Assembly (NCBI GenBank): GCA_905331475.1
Contig: CAJNYU010000990.1
Span: forward strand, 102,304 to 166,303
Length of the DNA: 64,000 nt
Source: Rotaria socialis
Lineage: Eukaryota; Rotifera; Eurotatoria; Philodinida; Philodinidae
Direction of reading: 5' to 3'
Shown: one piece after another, positions 36,690 to 48,105 of the stretch
Layout of the letters: every line of letters starts with the position of its first letter
Numbering within the stretch: the stretch's first letter is position 1
Notes under the pieces: model-generated
What the model saw: the letters and a program-made list of their open reading frames with translations, nothing else
Databases searched by the model: none
What the model was told of the DNA's origin: nothing
Position numbers and translations under genes: made by a program

Positions 36690-37010
36690 AAACTGAAGAC
36701 ACACACGAAGTGGGGGGTCAAAAGTCCTCAAGGCGGATGAGAGGTTGAGTCTTATCTACCCACAAAAATACATGCTTCAGAAATTTCGCGACGGTTAGCT
36801 CAATGTTCCGTAGGAGGATCAATTCACGTCCTTCACCGACTCCAGCACAAGGATGAACTATTTTGCGTGACTCTGCGTTGCACCTGCCCATGGGGTTTGG
36901 CCTTACCAATCGCTATTTGTGCCTTTAAAGTGGTCAATTGTACCAAGATCACAGCTACAGAGGCTAACTGGTGGAGAGACACAGGCAAATTACGGTTTCT
37001 AGGCCTTATC
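36690..37010. other. GC-richer patch of unknown origin
   Basis: About 320 bp of roughly 50% GC stands out against the AT-rich surroundings. A 63-codon frame exists on the minus strand (36909-36718) but shows no recognisable domain and no splice partners. It may be a fragment of a mobile element or of transferred DNA; it remains unexplained. Confidence 0.3.
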
Positions 37011-37738
37011 CTTTCAGTCTAGGGAATATAATAATGACAGGCAATGAACACTCTTCTGCTTGCTCTGTCCTTTCTATTTTTTCCTGCTTTATTCGATATC
37101 TGATCTACTGAGTTGTTTAGCTAACTCTTTATACTTTATATCGTGCGAGCCGATCGGGAACGGAGGTTATTTACCTTATTACTATGATTGGTTCGTACAA
37201 CATGGGTCTATACTAAATAATTTCTTCAAGAAAATGAAGAAAAATTAGTAATTAAATCCCTTGATGCTAATCTATTATTCGAATGCTAATAGAAGAGATT
37301 AATATCATTACAGGTTTTTATTTCTACTGATTATATCACTTTCTATAATATCGTGTGAGGTGGGTGCAGATATGTCGGTATAAATAATAGTAATTGAATA
37401 TACTCATCCTCTTCTTCGGAATAGGATTAGGATCGTAAAAGCTCTCAAAGGCAAATTCTTCTGTGTCTGATAGATAAATATTTCAGCTGCACTCACAACA
37501 GGCTTTCAATTTTCAGCAGCGACCACCACCCCTTCATCTCGATATTGGCAAACCTGTCCTACACCCTCTAGATTTTTTATTTTCAAAACGAACTACTAGT
37601 CTTCGAAACATGTTGTCATTTGTCGATAAGAAAAACATTTGACATATTGTGTTATTTTTTACTGCTTCTTTTGTATACGAGTGTGACAATTTTATTCACT
37701 CACACATTTACACTTTGCGGTTTTCGACAAAAACAATA

Positions 37739-40700
37739 TTACAACCGTTTATAAATACAAAGACCACAAATACAAAGCCCAAATGTAATGAAAAACATAT
37801 AGAGAAAGAGTCCGAACCAAAGACCATTGAATGAACTAGAAAAATTATGGCATAACATCTTATCTGTCTTGTATATTGTAGCTAATGGTAATGGACACAT
37901 ATCGATTGTCGAATTCAAAACTCTTTTCAAGTAGTCTTTGAACTAAAATAAATAAAAACAAAGATTCATTCAGATTTATCGTTGATAGATAGTTTTCTAA
38001 TACTAACATCTTGATTAGTTTGTTTAACAATACTTGCCGGCAATATTGGAGTCATAGTCAATATTTTATTGAATTGTATTTCAACATTTTTCAAATTCTG
38101 TTCGGTTTCGTGTACTTTTTCTTGGATTTCAGCTGAAGCGATTGCATCAGAAAACTTTGCAAGAAGATCGAGATGCGATCTGATATCAATATGATCAATC
38201 GTAAGAATGAATTGATCAAAGACCCTTTTATTGAGTCGATTCATTGCATAATCAGTCTCATTTTCGAAACGAGCCAAATGATTTTCAAAAAAAGATTCAC
38301 TGAAATGCCTATGATTGCTACAATCATCGATAATATTCGTGAATAGAGTTTGTACATCTAATTCGTTAATAACTAAATAATTTGGATTTTTTCCAGACAG
38401 TTGATCTAAATCGAATAGATTACAAATCACGAATTAAAACGAAAAAAAAAGACATGGCTACCGATGAAAAATGAAACAAGGAATGGTTGATCATTGTGAG
38501 CGGTTCGACAAGCACCTTGAGCTAGCAGATCAACTCCGTGGAAAATACCACTGACAAGAACAATCAAAATCAATATGATCATCATTGGAGTAAAGACAAT
38601 TCGCATCCAACAGAGACGTGCACTCGAAGAACAATGTGATGATTGTGCAGTCGACATCCATTTCTTGTCGTCGTCTATTGATGGCGAAGGTTGTTTTCCA
38701 TGACCATTTGTTCGATGAGAGTTTTCACTAAATAAATTTTTTGGAAATTCAGATAGACTTCGAAAAAACTTTATAACATGTAATTGTTATGGACATAGCC
38801 ATTTTGTTTCCATCGTCATCTAGTGATCGTATCGAGAAAGATGCGGAATGTTTTTTTGTTAGAATTGGACTTATAAATCGCAAATGCGTGCATGGCTAAT
38901 TGATTAAATAATAAGCGAACCGTCTGCTGACAGCAAAACTGAATATTCAATTCTATATCCCAAGAAATAGAATGCAAAAACCGAAAGAAATATTTGATAG
39001 GCTAAATTCTTTCTTGATTTCAATCGTAGGCGTCTATTAAACGAATAAGAATAAGAAGTTTTTCTCCATAGACTTACTGATATTTCGGTGGAGCAACACG
39101 TTGTTTCTTACAACACATTCGATATACGAAAATAATAATTAATGCAATGATCGGAATCATACCAAGAACAATAATTGATACGAGAAGAATTGTTAATACA
39201 AGACGAAGATACCATCGAATTTGGTTTTCCAAATGCTGATTGAAAAGCATTGCACTTTGCCATGGTGTTATTTGACTGAGAATATCATCGCGAATCGTAT
39301 CGATGAGTTTTCTTGTTTGCTGATGAACAAGATCTAATGAATTTATAATTATACTGATAATTTCTGTATCGTGCCCATTTGCATAATCACATGATTCTTG
39401 CAGCGGCATCTTTAAATCATTGATCATTTCTCTGTTATTATTTTTGATATTTTGAAAATCAATCATGACGGCCGGCAATGGATTACTCTCTTGAGTTATA
39501 AGTTTTTCCAATTCATTGATATGAACTTCACTATAATTCACTGATTGACGAATTTCGCCAAAAAAATATTCTTCTCGAAGTATCGTATCGAATGCTTTGA
39601 CAAACAATGATTGGGATGCTTTGATTATAATAGAATCAGCTAGAAACAGAAATATTCTATTGGTTTTAGCGTTCTAAAAAAGAAAACACTGGCGTATTAT
39701 GAAACTAGATTCAGTCTACAAGTGAACGAACCATTGAGTTCTTGAGAAAAATTTTCGAAACCGATAACTGAAGTCATTACTTTTTCTATTTCAATTTGTA
39801 ACATGACTAATCGATAGGAAAAATTCTTCTGTAATGATCTTTACTATATCCATATCTCTAGTGTGTCGGTTACTTAGAGGCAGATTGTGAAATCATAGAG
39901 TAAAGCGGGCCGACATTAGAGGTTTCAGGGGAAAACTTGAAACTTTTTACACAAAAATAAACTACGCAATTATATATATCTTTCGTAGATTGAAAGAAAA
40001 TACGTTTCCTAATAATTGCTCGTATCAGAAGTTATTCAGCATAGATAATAGTTGAAAAAATATTCTATTCAATGTGAATGAAAACAAGGAAATCTTTTGT
40101 ATGATACTGAAAGTTACTTTGTGTTGAATATTGATCAAGTTTTTCTAGTTGCCGGAGAAGATGTTCTAAATGAATCGAAATTTCTTTTGGATAAATTTCT
40201 TGATTGATTTCTTTAATTGAATCATCGATAAAAACTTTTGCTCTGCTAACTTGATATGCAAGAAAGATCATTTGACCAATAACAATGGCGCCCATCAACA
40301 ATATAAATACAATATAGCAAGATTTTTTTGAGCATTTTTTATTTCGTTGTCTGTTATTTCTCTGAAATAAGCAAAAGAAATATTGACAGGATATTGTTCA
40401 TGATTATCAAGTACTCACTTCATTATGTTCTCGTTTGCCACAATTCCTACATGAAATAATACAAAATATCACTGAAAGCACCATGAATAGAGCCAAAGCT
40501 ACACTTGTATAGACAATAGTTGACGTCACTGGTTTTAACTTGGCAATGGCCGAAGTATCCAACGAATGGATATCGTTTGATGTGAATAGTTCCAAAAATG
40601 ATCGAACATCAGCTATTGAAAAAGTAGACCGGGCAAGAGATGATGAAATCAACTGAAAAATAAATTTCCCATTCGGATTGTAATATGAATGACTAGGAGT

Positions 40701-40775
40701 ATTTTTCACACTATTAATTGTTGGTATTGTTGGTAACGACGAAGATATATTCAAACATGTTAATATTAAATCCAT
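37739..40775 (-). CDS. Prominin (five-transmembrane pentaspan protein)
   Basis: Prominins organise cholesterol-rich plasma-membrane protrusions. Exons: 40775-40419, 40361-about 40118, a short exon near 39839-39734, 39639-39078, 38727-38462, 38405-38008 and 37942-37739. Five hydrophobic helices occur in the family order. They are TSVALALFMVLSVIFCII; IVFILLMGAIVIGQMIFLAY; then after a large loop VLTILLVSIIVLGMIPIIAL; PMMIILILIVLVSGIF; and after a second loop LFLYMFFITFGLCICGLCIY. Two large extracellular loops with sequons and the short C-terminal tail fit. A Cys cluster follows TM1 (CIISCRNCGK), as in prominins. The junction between exons 2 and 3 is unresolved: a GTAACT donor gives the wrong phase for the KNFSYRLVM exon, so a later donor or a missed micro-exon is possible. 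The N-terminal signal peptide is weak. Confidence 0.8.
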
Positions 40776-42669
40776 TCAGAAATATTCACTAGATTTATTG
40801 TAAGCCAATATGAAGAAATCAGAAACTATAAATTCATTTGCAATAAAATAATTAAGCGAAAATGAAATTCTCGTACAATTACTGCGCAAATAAAGTGAGC
40901 AAGAGTAGTTTTTGCATGTAACATGACAATCCTTTTAAAACTTGATAATTAATAACTATGAATAGAATAGAGACAGGAGTGTTAGTCAAAATGTAAAGAA
41001 TATCTACAAGTTAGCGAGACGGAAACCCCCCGATTGCTCAGCTATGAGCGATAGGCAATGCGAGCAACAGTCGTACTCGCCATTCGATTAGTTTCGTTTT
41101 ATTCACGTATCGATCATTGACTAGCCCTCTTAGTATCATAGATAGAAGAAAAACAGATTTCCTTGAAACTGGAATGTTATTTAGAGAAATAATCATGACT
41201 TGTGTTTTGCTAAATATCAAGCAAAACTATAACTTTTCCGATAAATAAAACCTGATATAATTATGACGACAGATAAAAAAGTGATTCGATGAAAATTGTC
41301 GCTATCTTCTCTAAGAGGCGTGGTCGTAAATTTCAAGTGACACAATCAATGGCACATATTGGCGGCAATAAACAATTCACTTGTACTTTGATTACAGAAA
41401 ATAACCCACTGCAATCGTCAATGGACGTTGCCACTTCAACTATTTTCTTTCTATCAGCACCGCGTGAGATACCGAACTATAAGATCGAACCTTCATGATC
41501 TCACTTTCTTACAAGTCATTTCAATGCATGTTTTTTCAAAGGCTCAGGACATTAAAAAAATTTTTACTTAATTCCAAATGAGTCACTAAACGAATTCGAA
41601 GAATCAAAAGTGAATGTCTCGTATGACTATCGCGGGGTTCGACATTGGAATCGAACGAATAACGATTTGCACATTTCAAACTGTTGTGGACTCATTTTGT
41701 GAGTGCATTCTTTGTCTCTATCAGTGAGAGGAAGGCAAGTAATTATAATCAATTGCATACAAAGAATATTCAAATATAAAAGTAGTTTTTAGAAGTTTTG
41801 TTTTTGTATGAGATAAGGTGCCAGCCTGCTTTATCTTGTTATCAGTCCTAATCTCATTGGAATAATTCAGTATGTCAACTACTCATGCTCTAAATCGTTT
41901 TGATATTGTCATTTCATTATTCTCAAACAAATATGGCATGAAATTCAAGTTAAGATTTTTGTTTGGTTTCATGTAAAAGCTTCCAAATATACAATTGCGT
42001 ATCATAAAACGTTGAAATTTTAGCGAAGGATTGCTTGAAACTCGTTGGGTTGCACGATTACTATTCAGTACTTGCCATGTTCCATCTCTAGTTAATAGAA
42101 GGAGCACATTTGATATAAATATCGTACTTCAAGAGCTAATCTCGTGTTGAATCTTTTGCCTGTTCCTTGAATAATTGAAGAAATGAGAATAAAAACAAAA
42201 TTATTTTTCTAAAATTTACTGACTATTATTATATTCGTTTACGCAAATTTCACCAATTATCGTTGACAGTCGTGTTGATTCAAATATGTATATGAAATAC
42301 ATATGATCTTCAATATAATTACATAGGCCAGGAAGATTTTAGCTGCACAACAAAATGCAAGTTAATAGCTGCGCATTACAACAATTTTATAGTATCTGTT
42401 CAACTCATAAATAGAATAAATTTTTAATAAAAGAAACAATTCATTGTCAAGCAGAGGTTGGGGGAAGGGGAGAGAATTTCTGCAATACAGTTTGCTCGAA
42501 TAAAAAAAGATTTTGTTTTTATCAATCAAATAATCAAAGACAACATTTAGATATTCTTATCAATTAATGTTTACTACACGATATTTATGTAATTCTCACA
42601 ACCTAACTATTGGCATCAAGTAAAAAATAAAGCAAAGCTACACATATTGAAATGTTTATAAATTTCTGT
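40776..42669. other. Intergenic, no gene seen
   Basis: Unique-looking AT-rich sequence. A run GGAATCGAAC near 41650 resembles a tRNA T-arm on the minus strand, but no cloverleaf could be built. No supported coding frame. Confidence 0.55.
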
Positions 42670-43950
42670 TTATGCATTAGAAAGAACAATCGAATGTTGA
42701 TAAGCATCTAATCCTAATTTAAATCGTTTTATTGCTTCATCAATCCATGTTTCTCTTATAGAAAATATTATACGAAACCATCCCGGTTGTGCACAACCAA
42801 GAAAACTTCCTGTTACCAAGTAAAGACCATGTTCGAATATACTTTGAAACAGACGAATTTCTTCTTCAAACGTAATATCATGTAACAATAAACGTAAATC
42901 AGCCCAAATGAAGAATCCTGCTTTCGCCGGTCGAATATAAATACGATTATCAATATTTTCTATTGCCTTTTGAAATTTTTTGTATTGTTGTGTTAAACGT
43001 GACCGATTCAATTTCGTATAGGAATCAATCCATTGACAATCAGATATAAGCGTAGTTGCAATTTCTTGAACTATATTTGATGGAATTTGAATAAAATTAA
43101 TTGCATTGGCTGATGAACATAATTCACTGGAGCCAGCATAAGCGACACCTAAACGTACACCACTCAACGCAAAATCTTTACTAAATGACCAAACAAAATG
43201 GGTACGTTTTGGATCAACAATTGATGAATAATTTAACATCGATTGAAACGGTTTTTGATCTTCAAATAAACTCAATGCATAGATTTCATCGATGATAACA
43301 TGTAAATTCTTTTCGGCTGCAAAATCTAAAACAGGTTGAATTGTTTGTTCGTCATAAATATCTCCAATGGGATTGTTTGGATTAATTATAATGATGCCAC
43401 GTGGTCGTAGACCTTTAGCTACTGCATCATCATAACCACGCTTGAAAATTTCCACTGAAAATATAAATTTACCAGTGTCCTGTTCAAGTAATGGACATCG
43501 ATATGTGGCGCAATTTGAGAAAGCTGAGATATCATGATCGAATGCAGTATAATAAGGTGATGAAATAAGAAAAACATCATCTCGATCACCTATAACATAA
43601 CTTAATAATGAAATAATACCAGATAATCCACTTGAAATCATCATTCGATCTGGATCAAGTTGATGATTAAGTTCGAAAATTTTTTGAAAAAAATCACACA
43701 AAGCTTTTCGTAACGATAATAAACCTTGAGAACAGGGATAGTACATATGACTTTTTTGCCATACTTGAATAGATTGAAGTTTTGAAATCAATTCATTTTC
43801 ACATAAATAATTCTCTGCAACACCACAATTACATATACCATTAGGATTCGATTCTTCATCATAGGGATTTTTTTGAACAAGTAAAAACTTTTTTAATATT
43901 TGCGTTACATTTTTATTCATGCCTTGAGCACGAATTGAAAGTGTATCCAT
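42670..43950 (-). CDS. ACC-synthase-like PLP-dependent aminotransferase (fold type I)
   Basis: Single-exon frame of 426 residues, the usual length for class I/II aminotransferases. The N-terminal NPNGICNCGVAENYL matches the start of 1-aminocyclopropane-1-carboxylate synthase and ACCS-like proteins. PLP-site residues are visible: NPNNPIG (190-196), DEIYALS (Asp221 and Tyr224), SFSKDFALSGVRLG with Lys258 as the Schiff-base lysine and Arg266, and the C-terminal GWFRIIFS with the carboxylate-binding Arg. It should be catalytically competent. Animal homologues (ACCS) are not shown to make ethylene precursor, so the exact reaction is left open. The absence of introns, unlike most neighbours, could point to retroposition or horizontal origin; this is inference. 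Confidence 0.9.
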   Translation of the reverse strand: MDTLSIRAQGMNKNVTQILKKFLLVQKNPYDEESNPNGICNCGVAENYLCENELISKLQSIQVWQKSHMYYPCSQGLLSLRKALCDFFQKIFELNHQLDPDRMMISSGLSGIISLLSYVIGDRDDVFLISSPYYTAFDHDISAFSNCATYRCPLLEQDTGKFIFSVEIFKRGYDDAVAKGLRPRGIIIINPNNPIGDIYDEQTIQPVLDFAAEKNLHVIIDEIYALSLFEDQKPFQSMLNYSSIVDPKRTHFVWSFSKDFALSGVRLGVAYAGSSELCSSANAINFIQIPSNIVQEIATTLISDCQWIDSYTKLNRSRLTQQYKKFQKAIENIDNRIYIRPAKAGFFIWADLRLLLHDITFEEEIRLFQSIFEHGLYLVTGSFLGCAQPGWFRIIFSIRETWIDEAIKRFKLGLDAYQHSIVLSNA

Positions 43951-44456
43951 AATCTTAATTCTAAATAAAACAGAAGGTTTCTTATTCTAAAATAAAAAAA
44001 ATAAATTTATCAAATATAACCAATAGAATAAACAATTCTGTAACAAAAATTCTCATAGACAAAGTCAAATTATCTTAACTTTATTTGTTTTTTGAGCACA
44101 ATCGAAATTGGAATGATAACATTTTGTATTATAAACGAGAAAGTTTTAAAAGCATTTCCTTCTATGAAAGAACGTTGATAAAAGATAATAGAAATTGAGT
44201 GTGCAGATCAAGCAAGGAGAAAACGGCGGACTTGCAGTACACTGTAAAACAAAACGTAGAATAATAAACCCTAAAAGGGTTTATTAAAGTGCAACGTACC
44301 ACAAACCATTTTTACCGTACATGAAACATTCCTAAACCCCTCCAAAGGGTTTAGGAAAATAATAAACCCTTTGAAAAAACCCTTTAGGAGAGTATATGAA
44401 AAGGTTTAGGAAATCAATATACCCTTCTAACGGGATTCGGGAAACTTTCCAGGTCG

Positions 44457-44722
44457 AGAAATCCCACACCGAACCAGATAGGAACTTGATAGTATCCTAC
44501 CATCCTACAGAATCTCATAGGATCCGGGTCGAGGAATTGACGTCGGAATCACTGGTCAAAAACCATTGAACTTCCGATGACATCCGACGGTGTTCCTTTG
44601 GAATTCATAGGAATCCGATGATAGCTCTGTAGGGTCCGACAAAATCTGCTACGATCCTACTGGATGCGAGTCGGATCGGATGGGTTCCGATTGGTTCTCA
44701 CTGTTGGATTGCTCGACCTGGG
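44457..44722. repeat. CCAGGTCGA-ended repeat, copy A
   Basis: Starts TTCCAGGTCGAGAAATCCC and ends TTGCTCGACCTGGGTTA, giving inverted termini around a 265-bp body full of GGAT / ATCC motifs. Related bodies occur at about 53030-53330 and 60745-61231. Confidence 0.45.
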
Positions 44723-44762
44723 TTACTCTTAACCAAAAGTCCTGTTCAGTTTGATTAGCCAT

Positions 44763-44906
44763 TCCCAGGTCGAAGAGTCCTGCCTGGAAACAGCCGGTTC
44801 CGGGTAGTTTCGTTGATTTTGTGGAAGCAGTATTCCGGTTGGACATTTTTCGGATTATTTTCTGGAGTATTCTACGAGATCCGGTAGCCGGAATATTCGA
44901 CCTGGG
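44763..44906. repeat. CCCAGGTCGA-ended repeat, copy B
   Basis: Starts CCCAGGTCGAAGAGTCC and ends TATTCGACCTGGGTAT; about 144 bp, no coding. Shares the CCCAGGT terminus with copy A and with the palindromic insert at 45246-45564. Confidence 0.5.
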
Positions 44907-44924
44907 TATACTTACGTTCGATTT

Positions 44925-45250
44925 TGAATGTTGCTTCACTAACAGAATGAAAATACGATTTATTGAAAGAAAAATTATAATTAAGCTCGATTTTGAATGT
45001 TGTTTCACTAAAAGAATGAAGATAAGAATCCTTGAAAGAAAAATTATAGTTGCGTTCGATTTTGAATGTTGTTTCACTAAAAGAATGAAGATAAGAATCC
45101 TTGAAAGAAAAATTATAGTTGCGTTCGATTTTGAATGTTGCTTCACTAAAAGAATAAAAGTAAGAATCCTTGAAAGAAAAATTATAATTGCGTTCGATTT
45201 TGAATATTGTTTCACTAAAAGAATGAAGATAAGAATCCTTGAAAGAAAAT
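44925..45250. repeat. Tandem array, about five units of 66 bp
   Basis: Each unit begins with CGATTTTGAATGTTG and contains TTCACTAA, AGAATGAA and CTTGAAAGAAAAATTATA. The period, close to a multiple of three, keeps reading frames open on both strands, which explains the 144- and 188-codon frames here; neither is a gene. Related diverged units lie in inverse orientation at about 57440-58000. Confidence 0.7.
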
Positions 45251-45564
45251 TCTAGTTACCCAGGTGGAACAGTACGGTCCGTATACGGCCAGTCTGTTTA
45301 TCGACGGTAAACGATGTCAAAATGGTATATTTACGGCAGTAAATAGACCGTATTTCCCCGTAATACCTCGCACAGTACTGCGGCACCCTAAACGGGACTG
45401 AATTCTTATGATTTACGGCTGTTTGTGCTCCGTACTTTCATGATCATACGGTCCGTATTACTGCGCCAGATATTACGGCAAACTTTCACCCGGAAAATAG
45501 TCGTAAAGTAATCGTAAACGGCCGTATACGGACCGTACTGTTCCACCTGGGTAACTAGAATTTT
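45246..45564. mobile_element. Perfectly palindromic-ended insert (45-bp arms)
   Basis: 45246-45290 and 45520-45564 are exact inverted copies of 45 bp. They run from AAAATTCTAG through CCCAGGTGGAACAGTACGG to GTATACGGCC. The inside contains more TACGG / CCGTA motifs. It interrupts the last unit of the tandem array, so it inserted later. No coding capacity. Confidence 0.65.
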
Positions 45565-45856
45565 CACTTCTTTATTTAACTAAAACATTAAAAGGAATAA
45601 TTCTAAGAATAAAATTATACCTACTTACGATTTTCAATTCCAAATAGAACTAAAAGGATAAAAAAAATAATTAAAGTAGAAAGATTTTACTTACCTAGAT
45701 TTTCCAATGTGGAATTGAACTAAAAGATTAAGACCAATAATTTTANAGTGTTTTACAAACACGTTTGTATTAGCCTGGAATGTCCTTGAGCCCGGTCACG
45801 TCTAGTATGTGTTGTCTGTTGACCCAGCCCAGACTAGTAAAATGATTAAAAAAGAG

Positions 45857-45936
45857 GTTACGCTGTGGATTTGAACATCCAGCCCGACAGTGTGCAAAAT
45901 ATGACGGACATCCTGCCGACAGACTAGGACACTGAG
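45857..45936 (-). other. tRNA-like Pol III promoter segment (possible SINE head)
   Basis: On the minus strand an A-box-like TAGTCTGTCGG (45916-45926) and a B-box-like GTTCAAATCC (45867-45876) are about 40 bp apart. A TTTTTT run follows after the B box (45848-45853). Spacing fits a tRNA, but I cannot pair the acceptor stem and no clear anticodon arm forms. A tRNA-derived SINE or a decayed tRNA is more likely than a working tRNA. Confidence 0.35.
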
Positions 45937-47554
45937 ATAGATTGCCGTAAGTATATATAGTCTAAACTTATATATTGACTCTCATCCATGCAAAGAAAAT
46001 CAGGAATAAGTCGACTTAAACGGTACTGCTTAGTCTGAAATTTCTTCAACAATTGTTAGAATTGGTCTAAAGCATCTGCTGGACACATCATGGCTAGTCG
46101 TTTTTAAGAAGTGTTTATTTCACTAAATGCTTATCGAAGTTTTCTTAACTAGAAAGATCAGCAAAAGGTCTGGTGTAATCAATAGTGCGGTCAGAAAGAT
46201 GCACGTTATTCCGGATATCCCTATCGTGATATATTTTACTTTATTTTGTATAAGCATGTTTAACATTTAAGAGTGCTGTATCGAAACATAAAACAGAAGG
46301 AGTTATTACTGAGAAAAATATTCATCTCGCATCAAGGAGTGGTATAAGTTATATTTTTTTTTAAATATGAGATGTACTAAATTTAAAAGAATTGAGAAGC
46401 ATCTAAATCATTTCATATAGTAATATTATGTTAGTTTATTTTGAATATCAATTGGAATAATTTAAAATAAAGCAAAGATAATTTAATTATTAGATGAATA
46501 TACGGTGATTTAAATTTAAAACTTAACTAAAAACCAATATGAAAAAAATTAGTTTCTATTCCATACAAATATTTTTTTAAATTTTATACTCAAATTACTG
46601 TTTTTAAAACCAAACTAGTTAATCGCACTTGTTTTTAAATCAAAATATATTTGTCGAAAAAATTATAAAATCTTCTTAATTTATTTTTATTTAATGTTAT
46701 CGAAAGTAATCGCATCTCGGTAAAAGATAACTTTTATTGATACATAAAATTAAAAACATTTGGAGTAAAAATTGTATTAAACAGCATCTTAGAGAATGAT
46801 CACGAACGTGTAGAATATGACTTCTCGGACGTATGGCTCCATGGTTCTGGCGGTGGGCAAGTGCCACATTATATACATGTTCGAATCTAATCTTCATCCT
46901 TACATATTTTCATTCAGACTTGCCCACTATATAAGGCTACAGCTGGTTTTATACTCGTCCCAAACGCCCTTAATTTTTCATTCATAAACCATTTTCGGAC
47001 GGGCGACAGGGACACTAGTCACGGCTACTCTTATTAGATTTTATGACTAGTTGCCAATCAGAGTACTAAGATGCATATGCATGACAGTCAAAAACTCCGA
47101 CTAGTCGTGGACGAGTAGACTTTGAGACAAAGATTAGACGGGACGGGTCGACTTGACTAGAAAAAAGACTAGTCATTCAACCAATGTTTTGCTCACTTGG
47201 GATAAAATAATAAACCCTTCATCGTAGATTCACAAACCCTTCTCCTTAAATTCTGAAACAATAAGCCCTTTTTATTTTCAAATACCCTTAGTTTCATAAG
47301 TGTTTCAGGCAATAAACGGTTTTAGAGTTTCGGCCAAAAACATGAACCCTTTAGGGGTTTATGAAACGCTTTTTTAGTACTAGGATTTAGTATTCTACGA
47401 TTGTTTTATACAGTGCAGAATAGTACGCCAAAGTAGACTACTTGAAATAGCTCAAAGTAGGAGCAAGTAGCTTAAAATAGCCTCAAGTAACTTCAGGAAA
47501 ATTTGAAGTTGAAAAGTACTTTAAAGCAGAGATGTCCACAGGCTGATTTGTTGC

Positions 47555-47635
47555 ATCCTGTCCTGCCCTGCCCTGTTTGGTCCTCTGATCAGGGCAGGGC
47601 AGGGCAGGGCAGGACAGGGCAGAGTACCCTGCTGA
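47555..47635. repeat. CCCTG / CAGGG hairpin
   Basis: CCTGTCCTGCCCTGCCCTG is followed, after TTTGGTCCTCTGAT, by five inverted units of CAGGG with variants. Locally GC-rich; both strands can form a strong hairpin. Confidence 0.6.
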
Positions 47636-47819
47636 ATCAAAATAATGTCTGTGCTGCAATTTCAATATATTTCAAAACAAAATGCATTTTCCTCATTGTA
47701 GCATGGAGCATTTTTTATTTTAGAGCCAGTCCAGATAATCCACGACCGACACTGTTCAATCAACGGTGCTAGATGTAACCGATACTTTTATGCATCATAG
47801 AGGCAAGTGTTTGATGAAT

Positions 47820-48105
47820 TCATGGGCAAACTGTTTCAAAAAATCTTGTACCATTCTTGCGATATAAAATTTTTCTGAGACTTGAATCTTTTTACAGATG
47901 CATTCATTTTGCTTGAAATTTTCAATGTAGATCTATCTTTAATTGAAATATTTTCCCTTAAAATATAAACTCAAACGGATGAATTATTGATGATTTGAGC
48001 TCATATTTTAAGGAAAAATATCTCAGCTAAAGATGCACATACAGTAAAAACTTCACGCGAAAAAAATATTTTCTTGAGGAGATATAGGTCTGAGAAAAAA
48101 ATCAC
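47820..48105. repeat. Imperfect foldback repeat
   Basis: ATCTTTAATTGAAATATTTTCC with TTAAAATATAAACTCAAA (about 47930-47975) pairs imperfectly with TTTGAGCTCATATTTTAAGG and the following AAAAATATCTCAGCTAAAGAT (about 47995-48032). Weaker matches extend outward on both sides. Probably a small non-autonomous element. Confidence 0.4.

Larger units (their letters stand above)
34150..37738. other. Intergenic region with one palindromic element and a GC-richer patch
   Basis: No supported gene. Contains the element at 34533-35151, a GC-richer stretch at about 36690-37010, and G-rich/C-rich short runs near 35750-35815 (GTATGTGGGTG, CAGGTGGGAG) and 37355-37370 (GTGTGAGGTGGGTGC) that resemble the telomere-like hairpins but lack clear arms. 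Confidence 0.5.
44240..47415. mobile_element. Composite non-autonomous DNA element with CACTG termini
   Basis: The left end CACTGTAAAACAAAACGTAG and the right end (complement reads CACTGTATAAAAC, AATCGTAGAAT) are inverted repeats, each followed inward by AAACCC / GGGTTT motifs such as TAAACCCTAAAAGGGTTTA. The interior has no transposase. It is a stack of other repeats: two CCCAGGTCGA-ended units, a tandem array, a perfectly palindromic insert and a tRNA-like segment. One undetermined base lies at 45746. The same termini bound the shorter element at 56817-58196. Confidence 0.6.

Noticed and set aside
41640..41710. Possible tRNA on the minus strand (B-box-like GTTCGATTCC)
   Set aside because: No A box at suitable spacing and no cloverleaf pairing could be made.
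44649..45255. Long reading frames on both strands (188 and 144 codons)
   Set aside because: They arise from the 66-bp tandem array, whose period keeps frames open on both strands; the products are simple repeats without a domain.
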